Shown here in pieces: positions 18,506 through 32,100 of a stretch of 64,000 nucleotides of DNA. The DNA comes from Pseudomonas neustonica (lineage in GTDB: Bacteria; Pseudomonadota; Gammaproteobacteria; Pseudomonadales; Pseudomonadaceae). The stretch is from NCBI RefSeq assembly GCF_003797945.1, contig NZ_RKKU01000012.1, forward strand, positions 1 through 64,000. Direction: 5' to 3'. The translations under genes and the position numbers were made by a program. Below the pieces are notes generated by a model, which saw nothing but the letters and a program-made list of their open reading frames with translations, did not search any database and was not told where the DNA came from. Each line of letters begins with the position of its first letter. Position 1 is the stretch's first letter.

Positions 18506-20167
18506 CTAACGGAATACCAGCTGCAACAATACCTGTCCGCTGTCCTGATCGGGCACCACATCCTTGAATGCACCTGCGACCAGCAGGCTTGCAGAGACCC
18601 TGTCATTCCACCAGCGGCTATTAACCCCCGCTCCGCCGCTGATCAGGTCAACATCTTCATCGCCCAACTCCATGGCCCTGCCGTAATCCATGAACACGAA
18701 TGGCTGCCAACGATCATTGGCACTCCAATAACCTTCAACGCTGAAGTTGGCGCCCCAGGGCGAAGTAATGATGCCAGGTTCATAGCCGCGCTGGGCACTG
18801 ATACCACCAAACTGCTTGTGCAAGGCAGATGGCAACTCCTCCTGACGGGTTGCGTATTGCCAGCCAGCCTTGCCAACCAGCTCGTAACGTTCGCTCAGCT
18901 GGCGCGAGGTATACAGATCCCCGGTCAAGATGGTGAAGTTACCGCTATCTCCGGTTAACGCGTTGTCCGGCGACGCCTGACGTATACGCTGCTCGTAGCG
19001 CGCATACCATGGAGCTGCGCGATACTCGAACTGGCCCTTCAGGAAAACCTCCTGAATATCCACCTCGCTGAGAGTAACCCCTTCGAGCGTCGTTTCTGAG
19101 GTCTGGGAGGTATAACCCAGTCCACCTAACAGCAACCAGCGATCCGACAGCCACCACGGCTGATCAAAGCCGATGCCGTAGTTACTGGAATCACCTTCAA
19201 TATTCAGGTCAGCCAGCGGCCCTCGCTTGATCTCCATGCTATTGGCTCCGGCCTCGACCCAGGCAAAGCCGTTGCGGCGGTTGACCGGGCGGGAGTAGCG
19301 CAGATTCATATACTGACTGCCGCGAGTACCCACCAAAACCGCACTGATATTATCGGCGGCCCCGGTCGGTGAAAACCAGTTGAGCGTACCGCCCAACTGC
19401 TCGTACCCAGTACCTTCGCTGCCATAATTATTAGCGAACAACGACCAATCGAAACGCTTTGGTTCGAACCGTTCAACATCAACTCGGGTTGTACCGAAAC
19501 GCTCCCCCGGCGCCAGTCCAGCCGATATCTGCGGCCCCTGGCTGGTGGCATTGAAGCGACGAATGGCCTCGATCAGCATCGGGCTGTTTAGCGTCTCCCC
19601 CTCGGTCAGGTTCAAGCGCTCACGATAAAACGCTTCATCAACACTCTCTCCCTCGCCAGTAAAGTTAACGCCGTCCAGTTTTGCCTCGACCAGCACAACC
19701 CTAAGTTGACCGTCGTCGAGTGACTGAGGAGGGATAATTGCCCGCGCCGTCAATTGCCCATCATCGGCGTACAGCTTATTCACCTGACGAATCATCTGAT
19801 TGAGATCAGCAAAGGTGATCTCACGGCCGACATACTGGCCGGCGATCTCCTTTAGCTGCTCTTGTGTAATGAAGACCGACGTATTAAAGCTGATGCCACT
19901 CAATACGAAGGGCGGACTGTCCGCCGGCAGCGCATCGCCCTGCTCCGGTTGCTCACCCTGCAATGCGGGTATATCTACGCGACGCGCCCGTTCCTCAATC
20001 GCTTGCTGACGCCGCTGAGCATCGATCTGCTCGCGCTGCAAACTCGGGTTAACCTGCCCAGGACTAACACCACCGGGCAGAACCACCTGAGCTTCGACAA
20101 CACAGGGCAGCATTGCAGCCACCGCCAGCATCCATACTCGCTTACTAGTCCTTGACTGAGTTGTCAT
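18506..20167 (-). CDS. Two-partner secretion outer-membrane transporter (ShlB/FhaC/HecB, TpsB)
   Basis: This is an Omp85-superfamily pore that moves the adjacent giant adhesin across the outer membrane. From ATG 20167 the chain has 553 residues. A signal peptide ends near AMLPCVVEA (cleavage around 26), then a helix/linker rich in Q and R (about 40-65) that may plug the pore. A first POTRA domain lies at about 87-165 (FVLSGISFNT to VVLVEAKLD), a second at about 165-240, and the rest is a 16-strand barrel ending in the aromatic VLLQLVFR. The L6 loop signature, usually VRGY, reads AQRGYEPG here. The start overlaps the tpsA stop (TGATG), so translation is coupled; the longer frame from 20179 adds four residues. 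Confidence 0.95.
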   Translation of the reverse strand: MTTQSRTSKRVWMLAVAAMLPCVVEAQVVLPGGVSPGQVNPSLQREQIDAQRRQQAIEERARRVDIPALQGEQPEQGDALPADSPPFVLSGISFNTSVFITQEQLKEIAGQYVGREITFADLNQMIRQVNKLYADDGQLTARAIIPPQSLDDGQLRVVLVEAKLDGVNFTGEGESVDEAFYRERLNLTEGETLNSPMLIEAIRRFNATSQGPQISAGLAPGERFGTTRVDVERFEPKRFDWSLFANNYGSEGTGYEQLGGTLNWFSPTGAADNISAVLVGTRGSQYMNLRYSRPVNRRNGFAWVEAGANSMEIKRGPLADLNIEGDSSNYGIGFDQPWWLSDRWLLLGGLGYTSQTSETTLEGVTLSEVDIQEVFLKGQFEYRAAPWYARYEQRIRQASPDNALTGDSGNFTILTGDLYTSRQLSERYELVGKAGWQYATRQEELPSALHKQFGGISAQRGYEPGIITSPWGANFSVEGYWSANDRWQPFVFMDYGRAMELGDEDVDLISGGAGVNSRWWNDRVSASLLVAGAFKDVVPDQDSGQVLLQLVFR

Positions 20168-23100
20168 CAGATGTCCCACCGCTCCTCTTCACCGTCATTG
20201 TTGGTTGAGTCCTGCTGCCATTGCAGATTCACCGGCCCCATAACCCCCGGCACCTGCACTTGCGTGGCGGGCGCCGACGGGTAACCTGCAGCCTGATTCA
20301 GCAACTGCCCGAGCCGCAGATCCATCAGGTCAGGCGCGAGCATTGCCTGAGCGTACCGAGCCGCGGTGATGCCCTGATAATCAACCCCGCCGTCCTGATG
20401 CCCTTCGGCAAAGTTCGGGACACGGACCAGATGCGTAGCATCTCGGTGCAGTACATAGGCGTCGGTATAGGTAGATACGCCGTTCTGGAACAACCAGAAC
20501 GCCTTATCAAGCTCGTACAACTGGACATTGGCTTCCGGCCGGTAAGCCGGCGACAGGTTATCCCCAATCAGCAGCGTCTGCGGGGTACGCAAGCGCAGGT
20601 AGTCGGCGTTGCGAATATCCGCGAAATCAGCAATCGCGCCGGAGGTTTCAAAGTCGGTGTACACCATGTCCAACAGCGAGGTATTAACCGCTGAGGCCTG
20701 AAGCCTGACTAATAAACGATCACCCGCAGCCCCGCTGTTGTTCAAGCCTTCTGCCAACAATTGCAGCGTACCAGTACCCGTATGCTCGGCTGTTAGCTGA
20801 ACGTCTTGGGCGTGGAGATCTGCCGACTGGCCGAGTTGAGCATCTGCCACCTCAATTGCTGAGCCAGCCCAGAGACTCATGGACGGCGCAACGACCTGTC
20901 GGAACTGAATGTTCGCCGGAGAAGCAACACCCGCGCGCCAACCCGCATTGACTGTGAGGCCTGCATCAGCAACAACCTGATCACCACGGGTATCAAGCAG
21001 GCTATCGAGTAGCACCTGCCCACCCGCTAGTAAACGCTGGAAGCTGATATCCTCGTTCGCAAACCAGTCCTGATCGCCTCCGCTGACGCTCTCGTTAACC
21101 ACAATCGCGCCCAGTGCCAGCAAATTCACATCCTGTTCAGCAAACAGGTTATCGAACGATAGGTGATGCCCCTCAGCATCCACGTTGCCCAATGCTGAGC
21201 TAACCGTGGTAGCGCGAATATCGCCCGTCGCGGTGAGCTGAATATTGCCGCTCAGCAACTCACCCTGATAGGGAACACCAGTAGAGATAACGCCGTTACC
21301 AACGGTAATTCCGCCATTTGCTGTCGCCAGCAGAATGTTGCCCCCTGCGGTGACACTGTCATCGATATTGATGAACTCGCCAGACGTAATGCTGACATGG
21401 CGTCCGGCAGTCACATTTGCCAAATCGACATAACCACCAACAATAAAGGTCAGATCTCTCCCCGCTTCAGCGGCACCACTTACATTGAGATCCTGACCGA
21501 TACCTACGGTGAGATCGCGACCCGCTTTCAGCGAATAGGTACCACCGAAGCGCACCGTCGGCATGAACAGGCTGCCATTGGCAAGAATGGATACATCCCG
21601 CGCCGCTTCGACCAGCAGGCCCGTGATGTTGCCATCACCCTGATCTGCATCACCCGTTGCTTGCAGGAAGACATCGGCACCAAGGCTCTGAGCACGCCCA
21701 AAGTTCAGGTTGCGGCCAACCATGCGTACTTCGCCAACCGCCTCTGCGTTGCCGCCGAAGACATCACCATCGGTTTGCACCAGGATGTCGGCGCCGGAGT
21801 AGAGATGAGCCGGCACCAGCACATCGAGTGCGTCCGGGTCAGCCAGCTCGCCAAAGCGAATAGTGCCCGTGAAGCCAGGCTCGGCAGTCAGCGTCAGATT
21901 GCCGCCACTGCGGCCATTTGCGATGGTCAGATCACCCTTGGTATTCACTTTCAGGGTGGTCGCGGCCTGCACATTACCCAGCAGCGCAGACCCAGCTTGC
22001 AGCTCAACCGACTGTTGTCGACTGGTCAGCGACTGGGCGGCAAACAGCCCTTCTGATTGCAACGACAGAGCACCGGTTGTGCTGTCAACGCTGCCCAGGT
22101 TGGCAGAACCGACGTCGAACACAACATCGTTTTGAACATTTGCCTGCCCCCCCACCCAGTCACCTATGCCGGTGACCGACAAGTTGTCACCAACGTTCAA
22201 AACACCGTACTCCAGCGAGGTACCTGCCACGCCACGGTGCTGCAGCTGCGCATCACCCGTGACCTCTGCCTGGGTCAAGTTCAACAGGCCATCGACCGCA
22301 AGATTCAGGTCACCGGTTACATCCAACAACCCCAGCGAGGAACCAGTACCCAGCGACAACAGCGTATTCGAGCGCGCGTGCAGCGCATCAAGTTGCAGGT
22401 CGCCCGTGACATTGATGTCGGACAGCCCTTGCACCTCCGCTGTGCCCAACCGCGCGTTCCGTCCTACCAGCAGATCCAGTCGACCAGCGGCATTCAGCGC
22501 AGTTACATCCAGATCATTAGCAAGGTTCAGGTACATATCATCGGTGCGAGTCCAGAGCTTGTCGGCCGAGAGACTGCCGCCAACGAAGGAGAGCGTTTGA
22601 TAAGCGTCCAGCAAACCTGCTGATAGCAAGCCCCCGTCGTTACCGAGCACCACCCGGCCGTTTTGGGACAGCAGCTCATCAATTCTCAACTCGTTTTGCT
22701 GCTGCAGGACAATGTCACCCGTTATCGCTGCAACCTGGGTCAGCTTAGGCAGGTCAACCAGCAGCGGTGTAACCTCGGTGCCGATACCGAGACCGGCCTC
22801 CAGCTCAGCGATACCCGCGTGCGTGCCGCGAAGATTGACCTGTCCGTCGCCGTTAGCCAGCAGCAAGCCACCTGCCTTGACCAGAAACTGCGTCGCGGCA
22901 GTGCCCGTGTTGTCCAGCAGGCCCAGACGCATATCACCGGTAGTCGTCAACGCAAGCGTGCCGCCAGTACTGAAGCGACTGCCATCTGCCATATCCAGGC
23001 TGCTTGCGATCACAGTCAGGTTGCTACCCGCTGTTGCACTGTCGGCAAGCGATACTGCATCCAGACTGTTGATCAGCAAGTGTCCGGCGGCCTCAGCTCG

Positions 23101-26100
23101 CTTCAGCTCGACCTTACCTTGTGCATCTAGCTGCATATTTGCACCGGACTGCAGGTTGCTAGCGGCCAAGTCTGCCTGGCTAGAAAGACTCAATAAGCCA
23201 CCTGCACCGAACTCGCCAACCGACAGCGACTTACCGCTGCTAAGCAGCGCCTCGCCACCAGCGAGCCCCGATACTTCACCTGCTGCAGTAGATTCGAGCT
23301 CGACTTCCAGCGCCCCGCTTGCACCACGGATGTCGTCCCTGGCTAACAGATGGATATTGCGCCCACTGACACTCAACTGATCGAACTGCCCAAGCAGGCT
23401 GCCATCCAGCGCATTGAGGTGGATATCGCCAACCGCAAACACCTGACCAATACGGAAGTCGCCGTTTGCCCATTGCAGTGCAACATCCTGGCCAGCAGAC
23501 GCCGCCAAAAGGCGTCCGCCAACGTTGAGTGTAAGCATGCTCTGCTCACTGTCATCGGTGCCCAGGCTACCAGTTCCGGCCAGCAGGGTCAGATCCTGAC
23601 CAATCCCGAATCGACCGGTACCAGCTCCCTGTGCCGCAAGAATTCCGTCGGCAGCGGCCAGGCGCGCATTTTTTAGCGCGTTGACAACACCAACCTTGAG
23701 GTCACCAGCAGATTGCAGGTAGAGAGAGCCGCCGACATCAGCATCAAAGCGCTCGGATGCTTCCAGATAGAATGGTGAGGTACGGCTGACCGATAGACTG
23801 ACCACCTCACCGCCCGCATTGCGATTCAACACAACATCGCCTGGCGCGTTAGCGACCGCAAGCGCAGCGGCCTGCTGAACGCTGAGGTTACCGTTTTTCA
23901 GATCGGCCAGACTAATTTCCAGCGCGTCGGCCAGTTGCCCCACATCACCAGCGACCTGAATACTGACATTGCGCCCGAACAAATTGGGCTCGGCTGAGCC
24001 CACGGAGGTGCCCGAAGATGGCCCAAGAGCGGTCTGGTCAATCGCATAGAGTAATTCGCCCGCTGTCCAGATTGCGTCATTGGTCAACGCATCAACCTGC
24101 ACCGCAGATGCACTGTAAGCAAACGATGCGTCGTAACTCTGGAACGCACTCTGTGTGCGCCAGTCAGCGTCGATATTGCTGGCGAAGAAAGACTCAAGCT
24201 CGGCAAAGCGCTCACTGACAAACTGTTTTACCTGCGCGTCAGTCACGCCCGAGGCTCCAAGTCTCAGCTCTGCCAGCGGTCGAATAAATGCGAGGTTCGC
24301 GTCATCAAGCACAAAGTCCGAACCGGCAACACTGCCCAGCGCTTTTAGCTGCCAGTATTCGCGGTAACTGGCGTCAACCATATTCTGGAACGGCTTGACC
24401 GAGGTGGCGTAGATATTCTCTTCGGCGCCATAGGCTTCAGTCAGACTGAGTTTTTCCCACACCGCTTGGCGCTGGGATTCGTCCAGGGTATCGGAGGCGA
24501 GACGGCGGCCAGCATCATATAGCGAGCCACTCTGAACGCGAAGCCAGACATCACCGGTTTCGGACCGGATGCTACCTACCCAACTGTCACCTTCGGTTTC
24601 ATGCAGGTAGATATCGCGATTAGCGAAAGCATTGAGCACGCCGTGCTCGCTACCCCCATTGGCAGTCGCTACCTCTTTGCCGTGAACGCGCAGCGCTTTG
24701 CCGCTCTCACCGATACCGCCAGCCACACTGGAGAGCGTGATATTACGTCCACGAACGTGCGGTGTAGTTGCCGCAACAACACTACTGCCCAGCAGGTTGC
24801 CGGACGCTGATATCACAACGTCCCCGCTGCCATTACCAGCATCAACCTGTTTGATGATCACATCCGAACCAATATCCAGATTTACGCCCGCAGAACCGCT
24901 CAACACCGATAGCGTGCCGCCGGGTGCCAAACTCGCGGCGAAGGGACTACCCGCATTGCCCACTTCTCCAGCCGCCGTCATCGTCAGATGCATGCTGTAG
25001 GAGTTAGCGTCCGGCATGCCGACGATATTGCCACCGGCAGTCAATACGGTACTTCCACCCGGATTGTTGAGCCGACCACCGACATACAGATCGTTGGTCG
25101 TGGTTGCATCGATTAAACCGGTAGCGTTGCCGATAAACGCAATCTGGAACGGGTTATCTGCCTTGACCGAGTGACTGATCGTGAGCTGCGCGCTGCGCGC
25201 AAAGCGATAACCCCACTGAGCATAGTACTCACCGGCACGATCACCACTGTCGTACTGATCACTGGCTTTGAAGCTCCAGTTACAATTTGAGCCAATACCG
25301 CCATCGCAGCCGTGGTAGTTAACCCCAATGCTGTAGAAATCCCCCACTGACCCACTAATGTCTTGCTCATACACCCCCTCGGTGCCATTACCATAGAAAA
25401 GGCTGCCACTGCCCACATTCCAGGGATCATTCGGCTGCCCGGAAGGGTAGTTCCATACCCAATCACTGACATAGAAGCTATCAGCATCTCGACTCACTTC
25501 ACGTTTCAGCGACGCCTGCTGACTCCACCCATAACGCACATTAGCGTCCGGGGTGTAGGTTGCGCTGCTGGCCGATGAACTGCCGACCAGATAGGCACTG
25601 CTGATCGAGCTGCCACCGTTGCGGTTATCAAATACAGACAGGCCACTACCCTGAGTATGTACATACCAACTGCTGGCGTACTGGCCATTCACCCTATCTT
25701 TGAGCGTATCAACAATCTGAACAATACCCACTGAGCCGGCACCAGTATCAATATTGCCAAGTTGTAGCTTCGCCTGAGACAAATTACTTATGGTGACCTG
25801 TCCGTAGCCATTGTTGACTTCAATACGGCCAAGCGGATTGGTACTGATAATCGCCCCTTTCATGTAAACGAACCCACCGCCCGAAGCGTTGACATCGTCG
25901 ACAAGAATGCGCTGATTCACAAAATCGTACTTGGCCGCTATTGGAGCGCTGCCTGCGGAGGCAGACAGATACCCAAGCGGGATATCTACCGCTGACACAC
26001 AGGTACGGGACGCGCAGGCATGGTTGGCAAGCCAGCTATCCAAGCTCGCGCTAACGGTCAGACTACGGCTGGTTGCCTGACCGCTGGAGATAGTCCCGTT

Positions 26101-29100
26101 AATGTCGATGTAGCGCGCCTGAATACCCACCTGACCACCAACAATCTGCTTGCTCGCAGCACTGCCGGTCAGATCAGCCGAGTCATAGCTGGCCGTGCTC
26201 TTGTTTAAAGAGCGCAGACCAATGGTCGGTATCCAGGAAGCGGCGTTATCAATGCCGCGGAACTGCAGAGCACTTCCCGTGTAAGACTGCGCTGTAGACT
26301 GCGAGCAGTTTGAGCCACTACTCAAAGACGCCGGCAGACAACCACCAAAGAGAATGTCGCTGCTACCCGACTGGCCACTGCCGCCCGCCCGAATCAGCAA
26401 GCCCGAGTTGTTAAGCACTATCCCCACCGGGCCGTATACGTAGTTCGCGATCAACTCGATAGCAGTGTTGGCCGAGCCGGTCACACCAGCAAAACTCTTC
26501 CACTCGGATAACGGGTTGGAGCCCACAGCCCAGTAGCCATTGGGCTGGAATACCGACATCGAGCCTTCCGGTACTTCTATCAGTACCTGCTGCCCGTAGG
26601 TTGAGCCGAATTGGCCAAGAGACCCCTTGGCGTTGGAGATGTGCACCAGGCCGCCCAGGTTGTAGATATCCCCGGTAAGGAAAATAGCCGGACCATAGCT
26701 GACGTTACCGGAGTATCCCGCATAGCTGTTGTCGATACGGACTTCCGCCCGACGATCTGCGTTGACTTCATTGATCAGACCGCTGGTGAACTGGGAGCGT
26801 CCAGCACCGCCGGTAAACAGGACATGACCACCCGGTTCATCCGGAATCAGCGCATCGCCCAACAGAAGGTATTTGCTGCTGCGGTTGGTGATCTGAATCT
26901 TTGCCCCACCGTTGGCAGTCAAATTGCCGGACCCGGACAGGCTATCTGCGTTGACGGTGATATTGCCACCAGCCGCCAAGAGAGAACCCAATTCAATTGA
27001 CCCGGTTGCAGTGCTGGAAATGGTGCTCAGCAGGATCTGCCTGGTAATCGGATCCATCCCCGAGTAACTATTCAGAAAGTCGGCCGGGACAAAGTTAGAA
27101 GTACTCAGTGCCGCAGTCGGCAGACCTGCGCTCTGGGTAATACTGCCATCGGCGGCAATATCGATGATCAGCTCGTTGTAGCGGCCAGCCAGGAATCGAC
27201 CATCAAGCCGGGCAGAGCTGCCACGCACCTCGCTGGTGTGGCTATCACGGCTGGTAATCGGGATAAATCCGAGCTGATAACCACGCGCCTCGCCATCGGC
27301 AAGAGCTGAGGTAATTCCGTTGTAACCACCCACGGTAATATTGCGCGCAGCCAACACAGACGCGTTCTGCTCAACGATAACGCTGGCAGCGTTGTTAATA
27401 TTGCTATCCGCACGCGCGTCAGGTACCGCAATGATACCCCGCACCACACTGTGAGCTACGCTATCGGCACTAATACGGGTCTGCCACAGACCCTCCGGAT
27501 CACGCCCGGCGGACAGATCTATGTTGCCCAGTGCGGCTAGCGTTGCGTCATCGGCAACCGAGACTGACTGCAGACTGCTGATGTTTGCCTGCGCGTTAGC
27601 GGTACCGACCCCCGCCGCCCCCCACGTGCTGACGAGCGCCTCGATTGCCGTTGAAGACAGGGTGTAGGTCCCTAGACCAATCTGGCCATAGGCACTCAGG
27701 TAGGCGTCTTCCCCTACTTTCACGGTATTGGTAAAGGTCGCGTTGTGAACGTTATTGACCCCGCCTCCGGCAATGGCACCACCGGTGCTCAAAGTGACAT
27801 CCTCGGAGGCTTCATGACGAGTGAAGGCTCGCGCGATCAGCTTGCCGTCGTAATCGCCACCAGCGAGACCGGCAACCAGGATGGTGCGCTCCCCGATATC
27901 GACTTTGCTATCCGCTATTACATCAGACTGATTGAAAACCGCCTGACCACTGATAACGCCACCACCGGCACCGGTCGCAGCCTCACCCAGATGGCGAGTG
28001 TAAATGTTTGAGTTGGCACTCAGTAGCACATCTCGCAGGACGTACAACTCGGCGTCGTCGCTGATTCGTGCGGTGGTGCTAACCGTGACCTCGTTGTCGG
28101 AACCAGCCCCGCTGCCGCCTATGACAGCGGCATTAACCGAGTTTGCATGGGTGCCGTAAAGCGCATTGAACTTAGCGGTGAGCGCCAGACTGGAGGCAGC
28201 GATATCAACCGCCTTGCCAATGTCTGCAAGCACGGTTCCAGAGGTCCGGGTACGCGCAATAGTGGCGTTGCCTGAAATCAAACCACCGCTACCGGCAATA
28301 CTTTTCGCCTGATTGATATCTTCGCCATCAGCCGATACCAACAGATCAGTGATTAAAGAAGCACCGTCACGATCATTCGCCCGATCACCGAGAATAGCCT
28401 CTGTTACAGTGGTGGAACGCGCCTCGGCGACAGAAGCTCCTACGGCAAGACCGCCCACGGCAATACCCGTCGCCTCGGCATACTGCTGAGTATGGCTTTG
28501 TGCATCGATCTCAACGCGGCCGGAGGGCAGCTTCAGGTCGGTGCCAGTAGTTGCTCGTACCGACGAACTATTGATCGCCTCGGCAACCGAGCCATTGGCA
28601 GAAAAATATAGCCCGCCAGTACCGGCCATCGAACGTGCCCTGACCGCCGCCTCGTCCGGATCAACCTCTGAACCAGTGCGCTGATGGTCTAGCTTAGCCA
28701 AGATCTTGAGGCCACCAGTCCCTTTTACATCAACCGCATTGCCCAGCTTCGCAGTCACCTTGCTACTGCTCTGCGCCCGCGCGTAGGAAGCCCCAACGCC
28801 TGCCCCACCCGATACACTGACACCCGTGGCGCTAACATCAATCTGCGGTGCGGCGCTAGCCTGCACCAACACACCATTAGCCCCTCCATCCAGAATCGTA
28901 CGATCGCCTACTTCTGTAGTGACCCGCGTGCTGTCGATACCCAGCGCGGCAACTGCGGTACCGGCCAGAAGCAAACCACCCGCTGCACCGACCGTTGTTA
29001 CCTCTAACGCTCCGGCACCCTGAGCAGACAGGTTGATTCCGTTGGCGCTCAACTTGCTGTCAGCGGCAACGCTGACACCCACTTCGCTGTCACGCAGCCC

Positions 29101-32100
29101 GGTACCAATCACCAAACCCGCCGCAACAGCGCCAAACGCCGCACCATCTGCGGTAACTGATAAGCCCAGAGAATCTGCAGCCGAGGCGTTAAGGCTTGAG
29201 TTATAGCGTTGATCACCCGCCAGTTTGACGCTGACAATATTATTCATCTCAGCGACCGATACTGCAGCGCCAATACCTGCACCGAACCCGGCAGCACCGG
29301 TATAACTCTCGACCTTGACTGCTGGTTCGTCTTTAAGCGCTTTGCTTTGCGCCGTCGTCAACAACGATTCGGCTATTACGGTCGCATCAACATCAGTGGT
29401 CACTCGGGCATTAGAAAGGGTGTAAGACACAGCAGCACCCACTGCAGCAGTAGCCCCCAGCTGTAGCGATCCGCTTAAGTTTCGGGTAGCGATGGAATCG
29501 ATAGCACTGACCTTGACGGCACCCAGACTATCAACGCGGCCGCCCTTGATACGCGCCAGTGTTTCATGGGAGTAAGTAGTACCTGCCTTGAGCCGATCGG
29601 CACTCGAGCCAATCTGGCCGCTCTGATTAATCAGGCTCGTCTCCGCCGAGTTGCTGCGACGCTCGACCACATACTGTCCGGTGGCGCTGTCGTAAACCAC
29701 GGTATCGTACTCAGTAACCTGAGTATCGCGGCTGGTAAAGCCATCAACCATCGATAGCGTACCAGTGCCATTTTGATTCAGCTCATCCAGCGGGTCGGTA
29801 CCTTCAACAGCAGTGGAACCCGACCCCAACATCAGTAAGCCAACACTACCACCCAGTGCCGCACTACCGCCGACGCCTCCGGTGACGGTATACAGCTCCA
29901 CATCCACGTCGCGCGCGGCGCCCACCTGGATCGCCCCGCTGGTATAAACCTGCGAATCGAGAAGCATTGCCCGGGTTGCGTTGTTGGCGACCAGTACGTT
30001 CGCACTGGCGCCAAGGGATAAGCCTCCAACTGCGGCCGAGCCTGCATTGCTCAGGGCAATCAGCTTGTCATAAGCATCAACTGTAAGGCTTGCCGCCCGA
30101 TTAGCCGACGAGCCCAGGTCGAGCTTGCCAGCGCCAGCTTCGGTCACGTTCTCAACGATGAACACGTTGACCGAACCAGCCATGGCCGCTCCACCACCGC
30201 TAACGCTAATACTATTACCCAAGAGGCGAGTAAGGCTGTCCGCCTCAATACTGATTGCACCACCGCTGGTGACGCTGGTACGCCCTTCAAGGCTACCTGG
30301 CTGAGCACCAAGCCAAGCACGGACTGTGCTGCGGTTGTAGCCGACGGCGACACCCGCACCGGCGCCCACCGCACCGCCAGAGGCTGTATCCGCACTGGGA
30401 GCCAGGCTATTGATGGCGTTGGCTGTGACATCCAGGCTACCGACAGTGAGATCGCTGCCACCATCCACCAGCGCCTCGGTACTACCTTCCAGAACCAGCA
30501 CCGCCGCGCTACCTGCAATACCGACAATCGCGCCGGAGGCACTAAGCACAATGTTGCTGGCCGAGTTAGTCGCGTTTGCATGTACATCCATTGCGCCCCG
30601 AGTGGTAACTTTGGCACCACGTACCCGCGCAGTAACATCTCGGCTGATAACACCGGTATCTGCGGTTACGGCAACGGCCGCAGCCCCCAGAGATAACGCC
30701 GCATTCAATACGCCGCCAACGCTGTAACTGTGGCTCGCGGCACCAACGCTGACCTGCTGGTCTGCCGCCGCACCTGTATTACTTTGATTGATCTGCGCCT
30801 GGTCAATCGCCGCCAGGGTCGAACCACCCAGCACCTGGGTATTGCTGACACCACCGACCGAGGCACTAGCCAGTGGAACCAGCGAGACAGCAGCGCTCAC
30901 GCTTATCTGCCCAGCCTGCTGCAACGAGGTTGCACGGACCGCCACGCCTTTTACCAACTCGCTGCCGGTACGCAGGTCAAGCGAGGGATCAAACTGCTCG
31001 GTATCGGCCCAAGCGTCCGGATCAGGGGCGTTCTCGACCTCACCATTGTCGACCGAAACACCATCACCCAGCGCCAGAGCAGTCACCTCAGTAGCCGCAT
31101 CGCGGATGGCGGCCTCGGTATCGCTCTGCAACACATTGACCGTCAGCAGGCCGGATACTGCTGCATTGCCGCTGCCGGCAACCACACCTGCGGAGGAGTT
31201 GATGATATCGCTGTTGAAGGCGGTGACCGCAACGTTGTTCTGCGCCAGTACGCCAGCACCACCATTGATCAGCGCGCGCGCGCTGGTATCCAGGATACTG
31301 GTAGAGACTCCGCCGCTGGCCGCGACCGTTCCGGAGAACCCACCAGAAACGGAAATCGTATTGATTTCGGCATCCGACTGCGCCTGAACCGCCAGATCGT
31401 TCAGTGTGAAACCACCGTCCGTATGGCGACCAGAAACCCTTGCCTCAATGTCGTTATTGATACGGTTGATCGCTGTAGCAACCCCCGCAGCAACACTGCC
31501 CGCCGCCGCGATACCACCGGAGAGAGAGTTGATACTGGAGGCGTCACGCGCCTTAACCAGCATCTGATCCGCCTCACCGCCGCTGTTCAGAACGCGTGCG
31601 TATGTGCGTGCATCAATGTTGTTACTCGTGTTGGAGAACGCCGCAGCGCCCGTACCTGCTGCGGCGCCACTGAGGGCAAGCGTATCAATATTAGCCTGGG
31701 TAAGCGCCTCAACTCGGGCATCGGCACCAGCTGCCAGCTCCAGACTGCTGTCGCTGATCCACGCCTGACGCACTTGTGTAACCGTGCTGACCGCTACCGC
31801 ACCAGCACCCGCTCCAGCACCCGCTCCTTGCACGTTGCCGGCCAGGGTCTTGATATCGACCTCGCCCTTGGTGACCTCGACGTTCAGTTCGCTAGCACCC
31901 TTGATTTCACTGCCTTCGATGCTAGCCGACTCTTCGCCGTCGACCACGTTGACTGCAATCGATGCTCCGACCGCGGCTGTACCGGCCCCGCCGCCGCCCA
32001 GTGCTGCCGAGCGAATCAGCGCATCGCCGCCGCTGGCCACATTCAGCAAGCCGGTTACCGTAACCAGCGAGTCCTCGATCTTCGCCACCCGCTTGGCGAG

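Noticed and set aside
20970-21000. An RGD tripeptide (DTRGDQVV) near the C-terminal third of the adhesin as an integrin-binding site
   Set aside because: A single tripeptide in 6,117 residues is expected by chance, and nothing else suggests host-integrin binding.
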